A stretch of 64,000 bases of DNA from Prevotella heparinolytica (GCF_004342845.1 NZ_SLXB01000004.1:98455-162454); one strand, 5' to 3'; shown: positions 45,632 through 55,462, numbered from the stretch's first letter. The notes: generated by a model from the letters alone, not told the origin. Made by a program: numbers and translations.

Positions 45632-46172
45632 AACAATCTCAATGTTATGCAAAAATACTAATATTTGTGGGAATAAGGATACTATTCTTTATTTCTTTTG
45701 AAAAAGGAATTGCGCTATTCTTAAAACGATATGCGCTTAAATATTGACTCTGTTTTTGTTTGGTTTCTTCGTTAAGCGAATGGCAGTGTTTCCGAACGGA
45801 CTTGCAGCCGACTGTCTGCCGGATTGCAGTCGGCAAGCAGTTCGGGAAGTGCGAAAAAGAGGGATAATAGGCAGTAGTTTAGTGAGTTATCCTATATACT
45901 CTCCCTCGCGCGCGTAATAGAGAAGAGAAGAAAAGAACAGAAAAGAGAAGAATAGAAAATACCTCTTCCTCTTTGAGGTTCCGCACCGTATGCGTCGCAA
46001 CGTGAGGGTACGGCGAGTACGAGGTGTGGGATTGCAGACGGTGAAGTGTGGAGTTACGGATGATGAAGTGTGGGGATTGAAGAACATGAATGAGGTTATA
46101 GAGATTTTTTCTGCTTGCAGTAAGGGTTCTTCCCGTTTCATGTGTCATATATAACAAAAGCAAGACGAAAAC

Positions 46173-47279
46173 ATGAAGCAACATATACCTTGGGACTTGA
46201 TAATAGCCTGCCTGAGCCGCAAAGAAAATGAGGAGCAGGCACGGGAGCTGGAGCAGTGGACTGCTCTGCCGGAGAATCGGGCCCTCTACCAACAACTGTC
46301 TCGATTATGGGCCGGCATCCAAAAAGAAACCGGGACATATACCCCCGACAAAGAGTATTATTGGCGGAAGTTGCAGGCACGCATGCACGAGGAGAAGGCG
46401 TTAGACGTTAGAGGGGAGAGGTTAGACGTTAGGAAAATGCAGGGGCGTGCACGCAAGGCAGAGGCTCTTTCCGCATATAATACGAAAACAACGGCAGAGA
46501 ACCGTAAAAGTCGGAAGCAGTCGGGAATGTCTTTCTTTCTGCGCTACGTGGCGGCAGCTTCCATTGTATTGGCAGTGATAACGGGAGGCATTGCTTATTA
46601 TACAATGCGGGAAGCCCGGAACATGACGGCACAGGAAGTAAAGTTCGTCAATTTGAACGGAAAGTCGCAAGTGTTGCTTGCCGACGGCACTAAAGTATGG
46701 CTTCACAACAACACTTCGCTGAACTACCGTCGCCGGTCTTTCGGTGGCAATCGTGAAGTGAGTCTGGACGGAGAGGCCTTCTTTGATGTGTCTCACGATG
46801 CCCGGCATCCCTTTGTGGTGCAGATGGACGGGGTGAAACTGACCGTTTACGGAACAAAGTTCAACATCCGCAACATGGAGGAGCAAAGCAAAGTGCAGAT
46901 AAGCCTCATCGAGGGTTCTGTGGGACTGGAAACCTCGCGCGAAAACCGCAAGATGCACCCGGGTGAGACAGCCCTTTTCGACAGGCAGACAAACACCCTG
47001 CAAATAGAAAGCGGAGATGTGAACTTCGATTGCCTTTGGGCACAGAAACAGATTGTGTTCAACCAAAAAACATTGGGATATATCTCCAGATACCTGTCCA
47101 AGTGGTACAACGTAGAGATAGAGCTGGCGCCCGAACTGACGGACAAGTATCTGTACACCTTTACTCTGCGCGACGAGCCGCTGGAAGAAATCATGAGGCT
47201 GATAGCGCGCATCAATCCCGTCCACTATCAGTTTGACGAGAATAACAAACTGCTGATAACCGCCGGTAAAGCAAAATAA
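46173..47279 (+). CDS. FecR-family anti-sigma factor
   Basis: Inner-membrane anti-sigma factor that receives a signal from the TonB receptor next to it. 368 residues: cytosolic N-terminal helical domain (1-60, MKQHIPWDLIIACLSRKEN), a membrane helix (FLRYVAAASIVLAVITGGIAYY, about 118-139), the periplasmic FecR domain (QVLLADGTKVWLHNNTSL, EVSLDGEAFFDVSHD, GTKFNIRNM) and a C-terminal DUF4974 domain (IVFNQKTLGYISRYLS). An in-frame double LDVRGERLDVR (46405-46437) sits in the linker before the helix. Unusual: no ECF sigma gene lies upstream, so the sigma factor must be encoded elsewhere or be lost. Confidence 0.93.
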   Translation: MKQHIPWDLIIACLSRKENEEQARELEQWTALPENRALYQQLSRLWAGIQKETGTYTPDKEYYWRKLQARMHEEKALDVRGERLDVRKMQGRARKAEALSAYNTKTTAENRKSRKQSGMSFFLRYVAAASIVLAVITGGIAYYTMREARNMTAQEVKFVNLNGKSQVLLADGTKVWLHNNTSLNYRRRSFGGNREVSLDGEAFFDVSHDARHPFVVQMDGVKLTVYGTKFNIRNMEEQSKVQISLIEGSVGLETSRENRKMHPGETALFDRQTNTLQIESGDVNFDCLWAQKQIVFNQKTLGYISRYLSKWYNVEIELAPELTDKYLYTFTLRDEPLEEIMRLIARINPVHYQFDENNKLLITAGKAK

Positions 47280-47491
47280 ACGATATTATCGACCAATAAT
47301 GTTTAACCTTAAAAAATACAAGATGCCTATGAGTTGACACGGAAAAAGAAAAACAGAAGGTACCATCCTTATCAGACAGTACCTTCATCACGAAAACCTT
47401 AAAATTAACCCGGGCCGGAGAGGAAGGAAAACCGCAACTTTTCCTTATCCAGCATAGAGGCCCCAACAGTTAACTTCTAATTAACAAAGAT
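47280..47491 (+). promoter_or_regulatory. Structured leader before susC
   Basis: The 212-bp gap between fecR and susC contains two hairpins: GAAGGTAC (47356-47363) with GTACCTTC (47379-47386), and GGGCC (47412-47416) with GGCCC (47459-47463) enclosing AAGGAAAA...TTTTCCTT (47424-47446). A four-codon frame ATG CCT ATG AGT TGA precedes them (from 47322). PUL leaders in Bacteroides are known sites of RNA-level control by antisense RNAs; whether that applies here is not shown. Confidence 0.5.
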
Positions 47492-50400
47492 ATGAATAAA
47501 AAACTGTGTTTATTAATTTCTCTATTATTATTGAGCTTTCTCAATGTCTTTTCACAGACGGGAAAAGCCGAAAAAACGATTTCCATTCAATTCTCTAACC
47601 TATCTCTACAAACAGCCCTGAACAGATTTGAACAAGCGTCGGGCTATACGTTTTTCTATGACGCCGAACAAGTGAACTTGCAGCAAACCGTCAGTATGAA
47701 CGTGAAGCAGGCCACCGTCAGCAAAGCTGTGACAGAATTGCTGAAGAACACAGGTCTCGGTTTCGAGATTTCCAACCTGCAAATCACTCTTTTCAATAAA
47801 AAAGAGCCCGCCCGGCAACAGAAGAAAGAGGTGCGGGTGACGGGTGTCGTCTCGGACGATACCGGCGAACCGGTCATCGGTGCCAACGTGTTGGTGCAAG
47901 GCACTACCATCGGTGCCATCACCGACCTTGACGGACGCTACATGCTGAATGTGCCCGCAGGCTCCACGCTGATTATCTCCTACATAGGCTACACCAACAG
48001 CCAAGTCAAGGTGAATGCGGCCGGCAACTATGACATCCGCCTGAAAGAAGACACCGAGATGCTGCACGAGGTGGTGGTTGTAGGCTATGGCACGCAGAAG
48101 AAATCCAACCTGACAGGCTCTGTAGCATCTATCAACGCAGATGCTTTGGAAAGTCGTGCGGTGGCAAGCGTATCTGCGGCATTGGCCGGCACAATGCCCG
48201 GTGTGACAACTATACAGAACTCCGGTGCTCCCGGTGCACAATCGGGTAGCATCACCATTCGCGGAAAGAACTCGATTAATGCCGCCAGTCCGCTGGTGAT
48301 AGTAGACGGAGTGCCGGGAAGCATGAACAACATCGATCCCAGTGACATTGAATCGGTATCCGTTCTGAAAGATGCTGCCTCATCAGCCATCTACGGTGTG
48401 CAGGCAGCCAATGGTGTAATCTTGATTACTACAAAAAAAGGTAAGGTAGGACAAAGAGCACGCGTAAATTACTCGGGCACGGTGTCTTGGGCAAGCCCCA
48501 CGGCACGTCTTCAGTTCTTGGGAGCGGCCGATTATGCCACGTTATATAATGAGGCGGTGAAGAACGAAAACCCCAATGACCCTTACCCCTTCTCGGAAGA
48601 AGATATCCGGAAGTTCCGCGACGGCTCCGACCCCATCGGACACCCCGACACCGACTGGTACAACGAGGTGATGAAAAAAAGCGCACTTGAAACGCAGCAC
48701 AGTATCTCCGTATCGGGCGGAACGGACAAAACATCGTACATGGCCTCGTTGGCCTATCTGTATCAAGACGGTTTGTCGCAAGATAAAAACTATGAACGAT
48801 ATAACGGACGTATCAATCTCGACTCACAGATTACCAACTGGTTGGCATGGGGGCTGAATACTTCGGCCTACCGTGGCATTGACAACGATGGATTCGTGAC
48901 GTTTAACCAACTGATGCACCATGTAATCCGCATACCGCCCACTGATCCTATACGGGACAAAGATGGTAATTTCGTTCATCCCGGAAAAGACAATCCGGTG
49001 GCCGAACAAGGTAGAACCGGTATAGACCGCACATTGAACCAGCAACTGAATGCCACCGCATACCTGACGCTTACACCCTTGAAGGGGCTTAGCATCAAGG
49101 GCGTCTACTCTCTCAGACACGACTACCGCGACCGTCGCCGCTTTAAGAAAGACTACAGCTATGGCGGCCAGAGTTCAGGCAAGCGCGAAGGTTATCACCA
49201 TTACTACAATTGGAACTGGTATACCTCTCAACTGCTCGTAAACTACAACAAGAGCTTCGGTAAGCACTCGTTGGGCTTACTGGGCGGTGTGGAGCAAGTG
49301 GAATATACTTACAGATATACGGAAACCAGCCGTACGGGCGGCGGAAACGATGCCTTGCCCGAATCGTTAAACACGCTGGACGCTTCCTCGCAAAAGAATA
49401 GCGATGGCGGTCACGAAATTGCCCGTCTGTCATACTTCGGCCGTCTGCAATACGACTACGAGAACAAATATCTGTTTGAAGCCAACATCCGTTCCGATGC
49501 CTCGTCACGCTTCCCCAAAGAAAACCGCTGGGGCGTGTTCCCTGCTTTCTCCGCCGGATGGCGTTTGTCGGAAGAAGCCTTCATCAAGGACAACGCGGAG
49601 TGGATAAACAACCTGAAGTTGCGTCTTGGTTGGGGTAAGACCGGTAACGAAGAGCTGAAGAACACCGACATCTATCCCTCTGTGGGCACGTATGCCTACA
49701 ACAAAACCATGTTCGACCATACGCTCTATGCCACTACCTACGAGTCGCGTTACGTCAATCCTAACCTGAAGTGGGCTACCGTGACCAACTACGAGTTGGG
49801 TCTGGAAGCCGGATTCCTGAACAACATGCTGGGTTTCGAGCTGTCGCTCTACAAGAAGCGCACCAACGACATGCTGCTCTACCTGCCCATATTGGGGGTG
49901 ATAGGGATGAATGCCCCCGCACAGAATGCCGGCAGCGTTGAAAACAAGGGGTTCGACTTGAGCATCTTCCACAATAACCAAGTGAACAAGGACTTCAGAT
50001 ACAGCGTAAACTTCAATGTGGCATACGTGAAGAATGAAATTACTGACATGAGTGGCACAGAAGGAGTTGATCCCGACAACGACAAATACTGGCGTCTGGA
50101 AGGCCATCCCATCGGTTCGTTCTACGGCTACGTGGCAAACGGATACTTCAACACGGAAGATGATTTGAAGAACTATCCCAAACGCACGGGATCTGAAAAA
50201 CTTGGCGACATCAAATACAAGGATTTGGATGGCAACAAGAAGATTGATTCGGCCGACCGTCAAGTAATCGGACAGAACTTCCCCAGCTGGACGGCGGGAC
50301 TTAACCTTGCCGCTACCTACAAGGATTTCGACTTCTCCATGCTGTGGCAGGGAGCGTTCGATGTAGACGCCTACTATACGATGGAAGCCGCCTACTCGTT

Positions 50401-50752
50401 CTTCAACAGCGGAAAGGTGTTGAAAAGACATTTGGATCGTTGGACGCCCCAAAACCACAATGCTACGTACCCGCGTTTGACTCTCGGCTCGAAGATAAAC
50501 TACTCCACGTCGTCATTCTGGCTGCAAGACGCATCGTACGTGCGCCTGAAGAACATCTCGTTGGGATATAACCTGCCCAAACGCTTCTTGGACAAGATTG
50601 GGTTCGAGCGCGTAAAGCTATATGTGGCCGGTGAGAACCTGCTTACGTTCTCCGGTTTGGAAGGCTTAGATCCCGAATCACCATCAGATACGCGCGGTAA
50701 TTTCTACTCCAATGTGAAGAAAGTGACCGTCGGACTGAAAATGACATTCTAA
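47492..50752 (+). CDS. SusC/RagA-type TonB-dependent receptor with STN signalling domain
   Basis: Outer-membrane receptor importing oligosaccharides with TonB energy. 1086 residues: signal peptide (MNKKLCLLISLLLLSFLNVF), STN domain (about 30-80, ISIQFSNLSLQTALNRFEQA), carboxypeptidase-regulatory beta domain (VTGVVSDDTGEPVIGANV), a TonB-box-like segment (EVVVVGYGTQKK), the plug with ITIRGKNSINAASPLVIVDG, and a large barrel ending in VTVGLKMTF. The STN domain marks a transducer receptor that speaks to an anti-sigma factor, matching the FecR gene just upstream. SusD follows after 24 bases. Confidence 0.96.
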   Translation: MNKKLCLLISLLLLSFLNVFSQTGKAEKTISIQFSNLSLQTALNRFEQASGYTFFYDAEQVNLQQTVSMNVKQATVSKAVTELLKNTGLGFEISNLQITLFNKKEPARQQKKEVRVTGVVSDDTGEPVIGANVLVQGTTIGAITDLDGRYMLNVPAGSTLIISYIGYTNSQVKVNAAGNYDIRLKEDTEMLHEVVVVGYGTQKKSNLTGSVASINADALESRAVASVSAALAGTMPGVTTIQNSGAPGAQSGSITIRGKNSINAASPLVIVDGVPGSMNNIDPSDIESVSVLKDAASSAIYGVQAANGVILITTKKGKVGQRARVNYSGTVSWASPTARLQFLGAADYATLYNEAVKNENPNDPYPFSEEDIRKFRDGSDPIGHPDTDWYNEVMKKSALETQHSISVSGGTDKTSYMASLAYLYQDGLSQDKNYERYNGRINLDSQITNWLAWGLNTSAYRGIDNDGFVTFNQLMHHVIRIPPTDPIRDKDGNFVHPGKDNPVAEQGRTGIDRTLNQQLNATAYLTLTPLKGLSIKGVYSLRHDYRDRRRFKKDYSYGGQSSGKREGYHHYYNWNWYTSQLLVNYNKSFGKHSLGLLGGVEQVEYTYRYTETSRTGGGNDALPESLNTLDASSQKNSDGGHEIARLSYFGRLQYDYENKYLFEANIRSDASSRFPKENRWGVFPAFSAGWRLSEEAFIKDNAEWINNLKLRLGWGKTGNEELKNTDIYPSVGTYAYNKTMFDHTLYATTYESRYVNPNLKWATVTNYELGLEAGFLNNMLGFELSLYKKRTNDMLLYLPILGVIGMNAPAQNAGSVENKGFDLSIFHNNQVNKDFRYSVNFNVAYVKNEITDMSGTEGVDPDNDKYWRLEGHPIGSFYGYVANGYFNTEDDLKNYPKRTGSEKLGDIKYKDLDGNKKIDSADRQVIGQNFPSWTAGLNLAATYKDFDFSMLWQGAFDVDAYYTMEAAYSFFNSGKVLKRHLDRWTPQNHNATYPRLTLGSKINYSTSSFWLQDASYVRLKNISLGYNLPKRFLDKIGFERVKLYVAGENLLTFSGLEGLDPESPSDTRGNFYSNVKKVTVGLKMTF

Positions 50753-50776
50753 ATCCTTAAAATCATTCTTGAAATT

Positions 50777-52411
50777 ATGAAAATAAGAAACATATTATAT
50801 GCAATAGCATTTACGATGCCGGTACTGACGTCCTGCGTCGACTTGGAACGTTATCCATTAGAGGAACTTTCAGACAACAGTTATTGGAAAGCGCCTAAAG
50901 ATGCTGAAATGGCGGTATCTGACCTCTATAGGTCATTGCCTTACTGGGACGTGGACGACGCCATCAACTCGGATGATGCGGTGCATGGTATTAAATGGGC
51001 TGCAGGAAACGTCTCTATAGGTATCTATGACCCGTCGGACTTCAGTTGGTCGGATAACTATGCTGCCATACGTAAGGCCAATACAGTCTTTGCCAAGATA
51101 GACAATATAGTCAACTATGACACTGCCGAGAAGAACAAGGTGCTGGGACAAGCCCACTTCTTCAGAGCATTCCAATACTTCACCTTGATACAGCAGTTTG
51201 GAGATGTACCCTACACCGACTCGCCGCTTGCTTTAGCCGACCAAGCCGATGTGAAGCGTATGCCTCGTGATGAAGTGTATACCAAGATGATGGCCGACTT
51301 CGACAAGGCCATAGAATATCTGCCCAAAAGCTGGCCTGCGGCAGACTACGGCCGCATCACCAAAGGAGCGGCCATGGCCATGAAAGCGAGAGCGGCTCTC
51401 TATTACAGCCAATGGAACGTAGCGGCAGAATATGCCAAGAAAGTTATGGATTTGGGCGAGTATGCGTTATACGACAAAGAGAATACCGGAAAATATCAGG
51501 AACTGTTCTGGGAGAAAGCCGACGGCTGCGAAGAATTCATTTTGGTAAGACAGTTCAAGGAGTCGGAAAACAGTTGGTTTCTGATTGGCTGGGAAGCTTT
51601 CCCCACCAAAGGATGGGGAGGTATTGACCCAACGCAGAGTCTTGTAGATGCTTTTGAAGATATAGAAGGGGCACCGATAGCAAAGTCAAAAATCTATAAC
51701 GAGAAGAAGCCTTTCGAAAACAGAGACCCGCGTTTGGAGGTAAATGTGTTGCACGATGGTGAATCAATGTATGGCGTAAATATAAAGGTAGCTCCCTTGA
51801 AATCTTCGGGAGTGACGGGTATTGGCCAGCACGGTGACGCTACTGCCACGGGCTACTATCAACAGAAATGGCTTGATCCTTCTATCGAACCCTCTTCACA
51901 GGGATGGGATATGGGCAAAGACGCTGTCTTGATCCGTTATGCAGAGATGTTGCTTACGTATGCCGAGGCACAGAATGAGTTGTCTCCACTTGACCCCACT
52001 GCATTTGATGCTGTGAACCAAGTAAGAAAGCGTGTGGGCATGCCGGATTTACAGAATAAGGATGCAAGTAAACCAACGTATTGCGGCACACAAGATGCCC
52101 TACGTCAGCGCATCCGCAACGAGTGGCGTGTAGAGTTTGCCCTCGAAGGAGGCAAACGCCAATGGGACATCCGTCGTTGGGGAATTGCCAAAGAGGTGTT
52201 GAACGCTCCGTTCTTGGGACTGAAATATAAGTTGGTAGATTCTTCGAGTGCCGTGGATGGAGACGGGGGAAAGATTTGCATCCTTTATGAAGGAGAAAAT
52301 ATCAAACTTACGGGTAGCAAATACGAGGATCACAATTATCTGTATCCCATTCCGCAATCCGAACGTGACTTGAACTCCAATCTGACTCAAAACCTCGGTT
52401 ATCCGAACTAA
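50777..52411 (+). CDS. SusD/RagB-family glycan-binding lipoprotein
   Basis: Surface lipoprotein that binds glycan and closes the SusC channel. 544 residues: lipobox VLTSC (Cys about 19) followed by VDLERYP; helical TPR-like framework with the SusD N-terminal pattern (DNSYWKAPKDAEMAVSDLYR) and the C-terminal SusD domain (RIRNEWRVEFALEGGKRQWDIRRWG, shown in the family as ERRxELxxEGxRxxDL). Ends with DLNSNLTQNLGYPN, the usual SusD terminus. Specificity cannot be read from sequence; the PUL enzymes suggest Gal/GlcNAc-type glycans. Confidence 0.95.
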   Translation: MKIRNILYAIAFTMPVLTSCVDLERYPLEELSDNSYWKAPKDAEMAVSDLYRSLPYWDVDDAINSDDAVHGIKWAAGNVSIGIYDPSDFSWSDNYAAIRKANTVFAKIDNIVNYDTAEKNKVLGQAHFFRAFQYFTLIQQFGDVPYTDSPLALADQADVKRMPRDEVYTKMMADFDKAIEYLPKSWPAADYGRITKGAAMAMKARAALYYSQWNVAAEYAKKVMDLGEYALYDKENTGKYQELFWEKADGCEEFILVRQFKESENSWFLIGWEAFPTKGWGGIDPTQSLVDAFEDIEGAPIAKSKIYNEKKPFENRDPRLEVNVLHDGESMYGVNIKVAPLKSSGVTGIGQHGDATATGYYQQKWLDPSIEPSSQGWDMGKDAVLIRYAEMLLTYAEAQNELSPLDPTAFDAVNQVRKRVGMPDLQNKDASKPTYCGTQDALRQRIRNEWRVEFALEGGKRQWDIRRWGIAKEVLNAPFLGLKYKLVDSSSAVDGDGGKICILYEGENIKLTGSKYEDHNYLYPIPQSERDLNSNLTQNLGYPN

Positions 52412-52480
52412 GAAAACCGTGAATGTAACAACTGGGGTGTCCGGAAACACTCGGGACACCCCTATAATTCAATATTCCCG

Positions 52481-53959
52481 ATGATGAGGTTTTTAAAGTA
52501 TATCGTATTTGCCACACTTTTCATAGCCTATTTTTTGTGTTATCAAGGAGCATTGTCGCATGTGATTATCTATCATGAGCAACATCATCTTTTTCTTTTC
52601 TCTTCGGCATATTTCCACCGTACCGTTCTGTCGGAGGGTTTCTTGTCGTATGCCACTAATTTCTTCATACAGTTTTTCTTTCATCCCACATGGGGAAGCG
52701 CCCTTTTGGCCTTTCTTTTGGCAGGAGTTTACTATCTCACCGACCGTTTGTACCGAATTGTCTTCAAATCTGAAGACCTGATGAACTTGGCGGTGATTCC
52801 TTCGCTTGCCCTCTTCCTTCATACCATGTCTGTAGACCACACTTTGAACATCGTAACAGGAAGTTTCTTCGCCTTATTGCTGGCCAACATGCTGCTATCC
52901 GTTGCCGGGCGGTTCGTAAACATTAATCCGGCGATTGTTCGTTTTCTGCCCAAGCGCAAGGCCATAAGCATCGGCATTGTGTGCCTCTTTTTGGCGCTTT
53001 ATACGGCAGGCGGTTACTATTATTTCATAAAACAGTATAACGTTAGCGAACGTATCATGCTCCGTACCGACCAGTTTGCAAAGGCAAAACAATGGGACAA
53101 GGTGATGGAGTATACCGAAAACTATCTGCGCAGAGGCAGAAGCAACCAATTAATCTCTTATTACCACAACATGGCCTTATATCACGCCGGGCAAATGCCT
53201 TACCGATTGTTCGATTATCCGCAGGCCTTGGGAGTAAAAGGCCTGTACTTCCCGTGGAATGCCAACAGCAGGGAGAGTGAATACGGACACGTGCTTTACG
53301 AAGAACTGGGCCACCTGAACGAAGCTCACCGATGGGAGTTCGAGGCAATGGTGGTATGGGGCGAGACTGCTCCGCATCTGCTCAACTTGGCACGCTACAA
53401 CCTTGCGGTTCAGCGTCCCCAGGTGGCGCAACGTTTCATCAATGTGCTTAAGCAATCCTTGTTTTACAGTGATGCCGCCTGCTCATTGGAGCAGCAGTCA
53501 AAGGAGGCATCCGATGAATTACCCTACAACGCATTGATCGGAGTGAACGATGTTCCGGCACGCTTCTCGAATGTCGTCAACATAGGTCCGGAACTGAACT
53601 ATCTGTGTGAGAAAGATACGGCCAACCGGATGGCTTTCGAGTATCTGATGAGTCACTTGCTGTTGAGCAACCATGTAGAAAAATTTGCCAAGTCGCTGAA
53701 ATACATATGCAACTTCTCTTACCCTGAACTGCCCCGGATTTATGAAGAAGCTCTGTATGTATATGAATTGGGAGTTCCCGAAGAGGAGTTCGCTAAAGTA
53801 GGCTTTCGCGTAAGCGAAGAAACAAAGCGTCGATTTGAACGCTACTATCACTTGGCCGAAAAGAATCAGATGAATGAACTGCAACGGGAATTCGGTAATA
53901 CGTATTGGTTTTACCTGAATTACATCAGTCCCTACGGCAATAAGGTTCTCACAAATTGA
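52481..53959 (+). CDS. DUF6057-like membrane protein of PUL
   Basis: 492 residues, function unknown. About four to six hydrophobic helices in the first 190 residues (FLKYIVFATLFIAYFLCYQG, WGSALLAFLLAGVYYL, AISIGIVCLFLALYTAGG) followed by a soluble, probably periplasmic, TPR-like helical domain (AKQWDKVMEYTENYLRRG, NEAHRWEFEAMVVWG). Proteins with this layout occur in Bacteroides PULs beside the CxxCH lipoprotein type that follows here; I recall the name DUF6057 but the assignment is from memory. It lies 69 bases after susD. Starts ATG ATG; the second is equally likely. Confidence 0.82.
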   Translation: MMRFLKYIVFATLFIAYFLCYQGALSHVIIYHEQHHLFLFSSAYFHRTVLSEGFLSYATNFFIQFFFHPTWGSALLAFLLAGVYYLTDRLYRIVFKSEDLMNLAVIPSLALFLHTMSVDHTLNIVTGSFFALLLANMLLSVAGRFVNINPAIVRFLPKRKAISIGIVCLFLALYTAGGYYYFIKQYNVSERIMLRTDQFAKAKQWDKVMEYTENYLRRGRSNQLISYYHNMALYHAGQMPYRLFDYPQALGVKGLYFPWNANSRESEYGHVLYEELGHLNEAHRWEFEAMVVWGETAPHLLNLARYNLAVQRPQVAQRFINVLKQSLFYSDAACSLEQQSKEASDELPYNALIGVNDVPARFSNVVNIGPELNYLCEKDTANRMAFEYLMSHLLLSNHVEKFAKSLKYICNFSYPELPRIYEEALYVYELGVPEEEFAKVGFRVSEETKRRFERYYHLAEKNQMNELQREFGNTYWFYLNYISPYGNKVLTN

Positions 53960-53983
53960 TAATGCAGTAATACAGGTTTATCC

Positions 53984-55444
53984 ATGAAAAACTTTTTCCT
54001 ACATATCTATATCATAGGTTCTCTCTTCCTGCTCGGAGGATGCGCACGCCATCATAAGCCCGACGCTTATCGCGAGGCTGTTCCTCAGATATATCCCGAC
54101 TATACGAATGTTGTGTTTCCATGCAATATCGCTCCTCCGAACTTTGTCATAAAAGAAGACGGAACGGCTTATCAGGCGGAAATAGGATACGGTGCGGCCG
54201 TTAAGATGATTATAAGCAATGATGAGCCTACCATCAGGATTCCGGCAAAGCAATGGAAACAATTATTACAAGAAGCCAAAGGGGAGGATATATTTTTCCG
54301 TATCAGTGTGCTGCAAGGTGAGAAATGGACGGGCTATGCAGACATCGTCAACCGGATTTCAACTCACCCTATCGACCCCTGTCTGGTTTACCGGCTTCTC
54401 TACCCCGGCTATGAATTATGGAATGAAATGGGAATTTATCAACGCGACCTGACTTCTCATGAGCAAACTCCCGTTGTGGAGAATCGCGATTTCGGGAGAC
54501 AATGCGTCAACTGCCACTCTTTCTCTCGGCATTCGCCCGACAACATGATGATGCATATTCGGGGTAAAGACGGAGGAACACTGATTTACAAGAACGGTAA
54601 GGTTGAAAAAACAAACCTGAAACCGGAGGGATTCAAGAACGGAGCGACTTATCCCTCGTGGAATCCCGACGGTCGCTATTTGGCTTTTTCCATGAATGAG
54701 GTACAACAGTTTTTCCACTCCGCCGGAAAGAAAATGGTAGAAGTCTCCGACTTGGAATCCGATATTGTCATCTATGACACCGAAACGAATCGGATATTCA
54801 CCGATTCGCTGGTATACACGAAAGCGTATATGGAAACATTCCCGACTTGGAGTCCTGATGGGGAGAACCTTTACTTTTGCAGAGCGAAGGCTTATCGGAA
54901 AAATACTTCTTTAGACAGCATCCGCTACGACTTGTATCGCATCCGATTTGACAAGAAACAAGAAAGGCTGTATGATTTGGAATGTGTGTATGAAGCCTCT
55001 TCGATAGGCAAGTCGGTATCTCATCCGCGTATCTCTCCGAACGGCAAATACCTGATGTTTACTCAATCCGATTACGGCAATTTCTCCATCTGGCATGCGG
55101 AAAGCGACTTGTTTTTGTTGGAGCTGGAAACCAAGCAAGTCCGGGCATTGGACGAAGTGAACAGCAACGACGTGGACAGTTATCATACTTGGTCTTCGTC
55201 AGGATATTGGTTTGTCTTCAGCAGCAAGCGGTTGGACACACTATGGGCACGCCTTTTCTTCGCGGCTTTCGACCCTGAAACAGGACGGGCAGGCAAACCT
55301 TTTCTCCTGCCGCAAGAAGATCCTGAATTTTACAACACATGTACCTATACATTCAATGTTCCCGAACTGATTACTGCTCCCATAAACACTCAGCGGCAAT
55401 TGTTGGACGGTACGCAAAAGAGAGCGAAAACAGTCAATAACTAA
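53984..55444 (+). CDS. TolB-like beta-propeller lipoprotein with CxxCH motif
   Basis: 486 residues. Signal peptide with lipobox FLLGGC (Cys about 20). An N-terminal domain (to about 160) precedes RQCVNCHSFSRHSP, a textbook c-type heme attachment motif (CxxCH), and then PD40-type propeller blades, YPSWNPDGRYLAFSMNE, FPTWSPDGENLYFCRA, HPRISPNGKYLMFTQS and YHTWSSSGYWFVFSSKR. It is probably anchored in the outer membrane. A heme-bearing sensor-like protein in a glycan locus is unusual; whether heme is attached is not known. Between the DUF6057-like gene and the first GH20 gene, 18 bases from the latter. Confidence 0.85.
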   Translation: MKNFFLHIYIIGSLFLLGGCARHHKPDAYREAVPQIYPDYTNVVFPCNIAPPNFVIKEDGTAYQAEIGYGAAVKMIISNDEPTIRIPAKQWKQLLQEAKGEDIFFRISVLQGEKWTGYADIVNRISTHPIDPCLVYRLLYPGYELWNEMGIYQRDLTSHEQTPVVENRDFGRQCVNCHSFSRHSPDNMMMHIRGKDGGTLIYKNGKVEKTNLKPEGFKNGATYPSWNPDGRYLAFSMNEVQQFFHSAGKKMVEVSDLESDIVIYDTETNRIFTDSLVYTKAYMETFPTWSPDGENLYFCRAKAYRKNTSLDSIRYDLYRIRFDKKQERLYDLECVYEASSIGKSVSHPRISPNGKYLMFTQSDYGNFSIWHAESDLFLLELETKQVRALDEVNSNDVDSYHTWSSSGYWFVFSSKRLDTLWARLFFAAFDPETGRAGKPFLLPQEDPEFYNTCTYTFNVPELITAPINTQRQLLDGTQKRAKTVNN

Positions 55445-55462
55445 CATAACAATTTATTAACC

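Larger units (their letters stand above)
44792..46172. other. 1.38-kb spacer with repeat array and gene relic
   Basis: No intact gene is supported. It contains the second CACCGAG array (45068-45155), an AT-rich frameshifted reading frame (45382-45631, minus) and a purine-rich stretch after 45900 with near-repeats GTGAAGTGTGGAG and ATGAAGTGTGGGG. A 54-codon plus-strand frame from ATG 45989 runs through these repeats and is not convincing. The sigma factor gene usually found immediately before a fecR gene is absent. Confidence 0.6.

Noticed and set aside
45989..46153. 54-codon plus-strand frame before fecR
   Set aside because: It is built on short near-repeats and Arg-rich sequence, has no recognised motif and is not a sigma factor.
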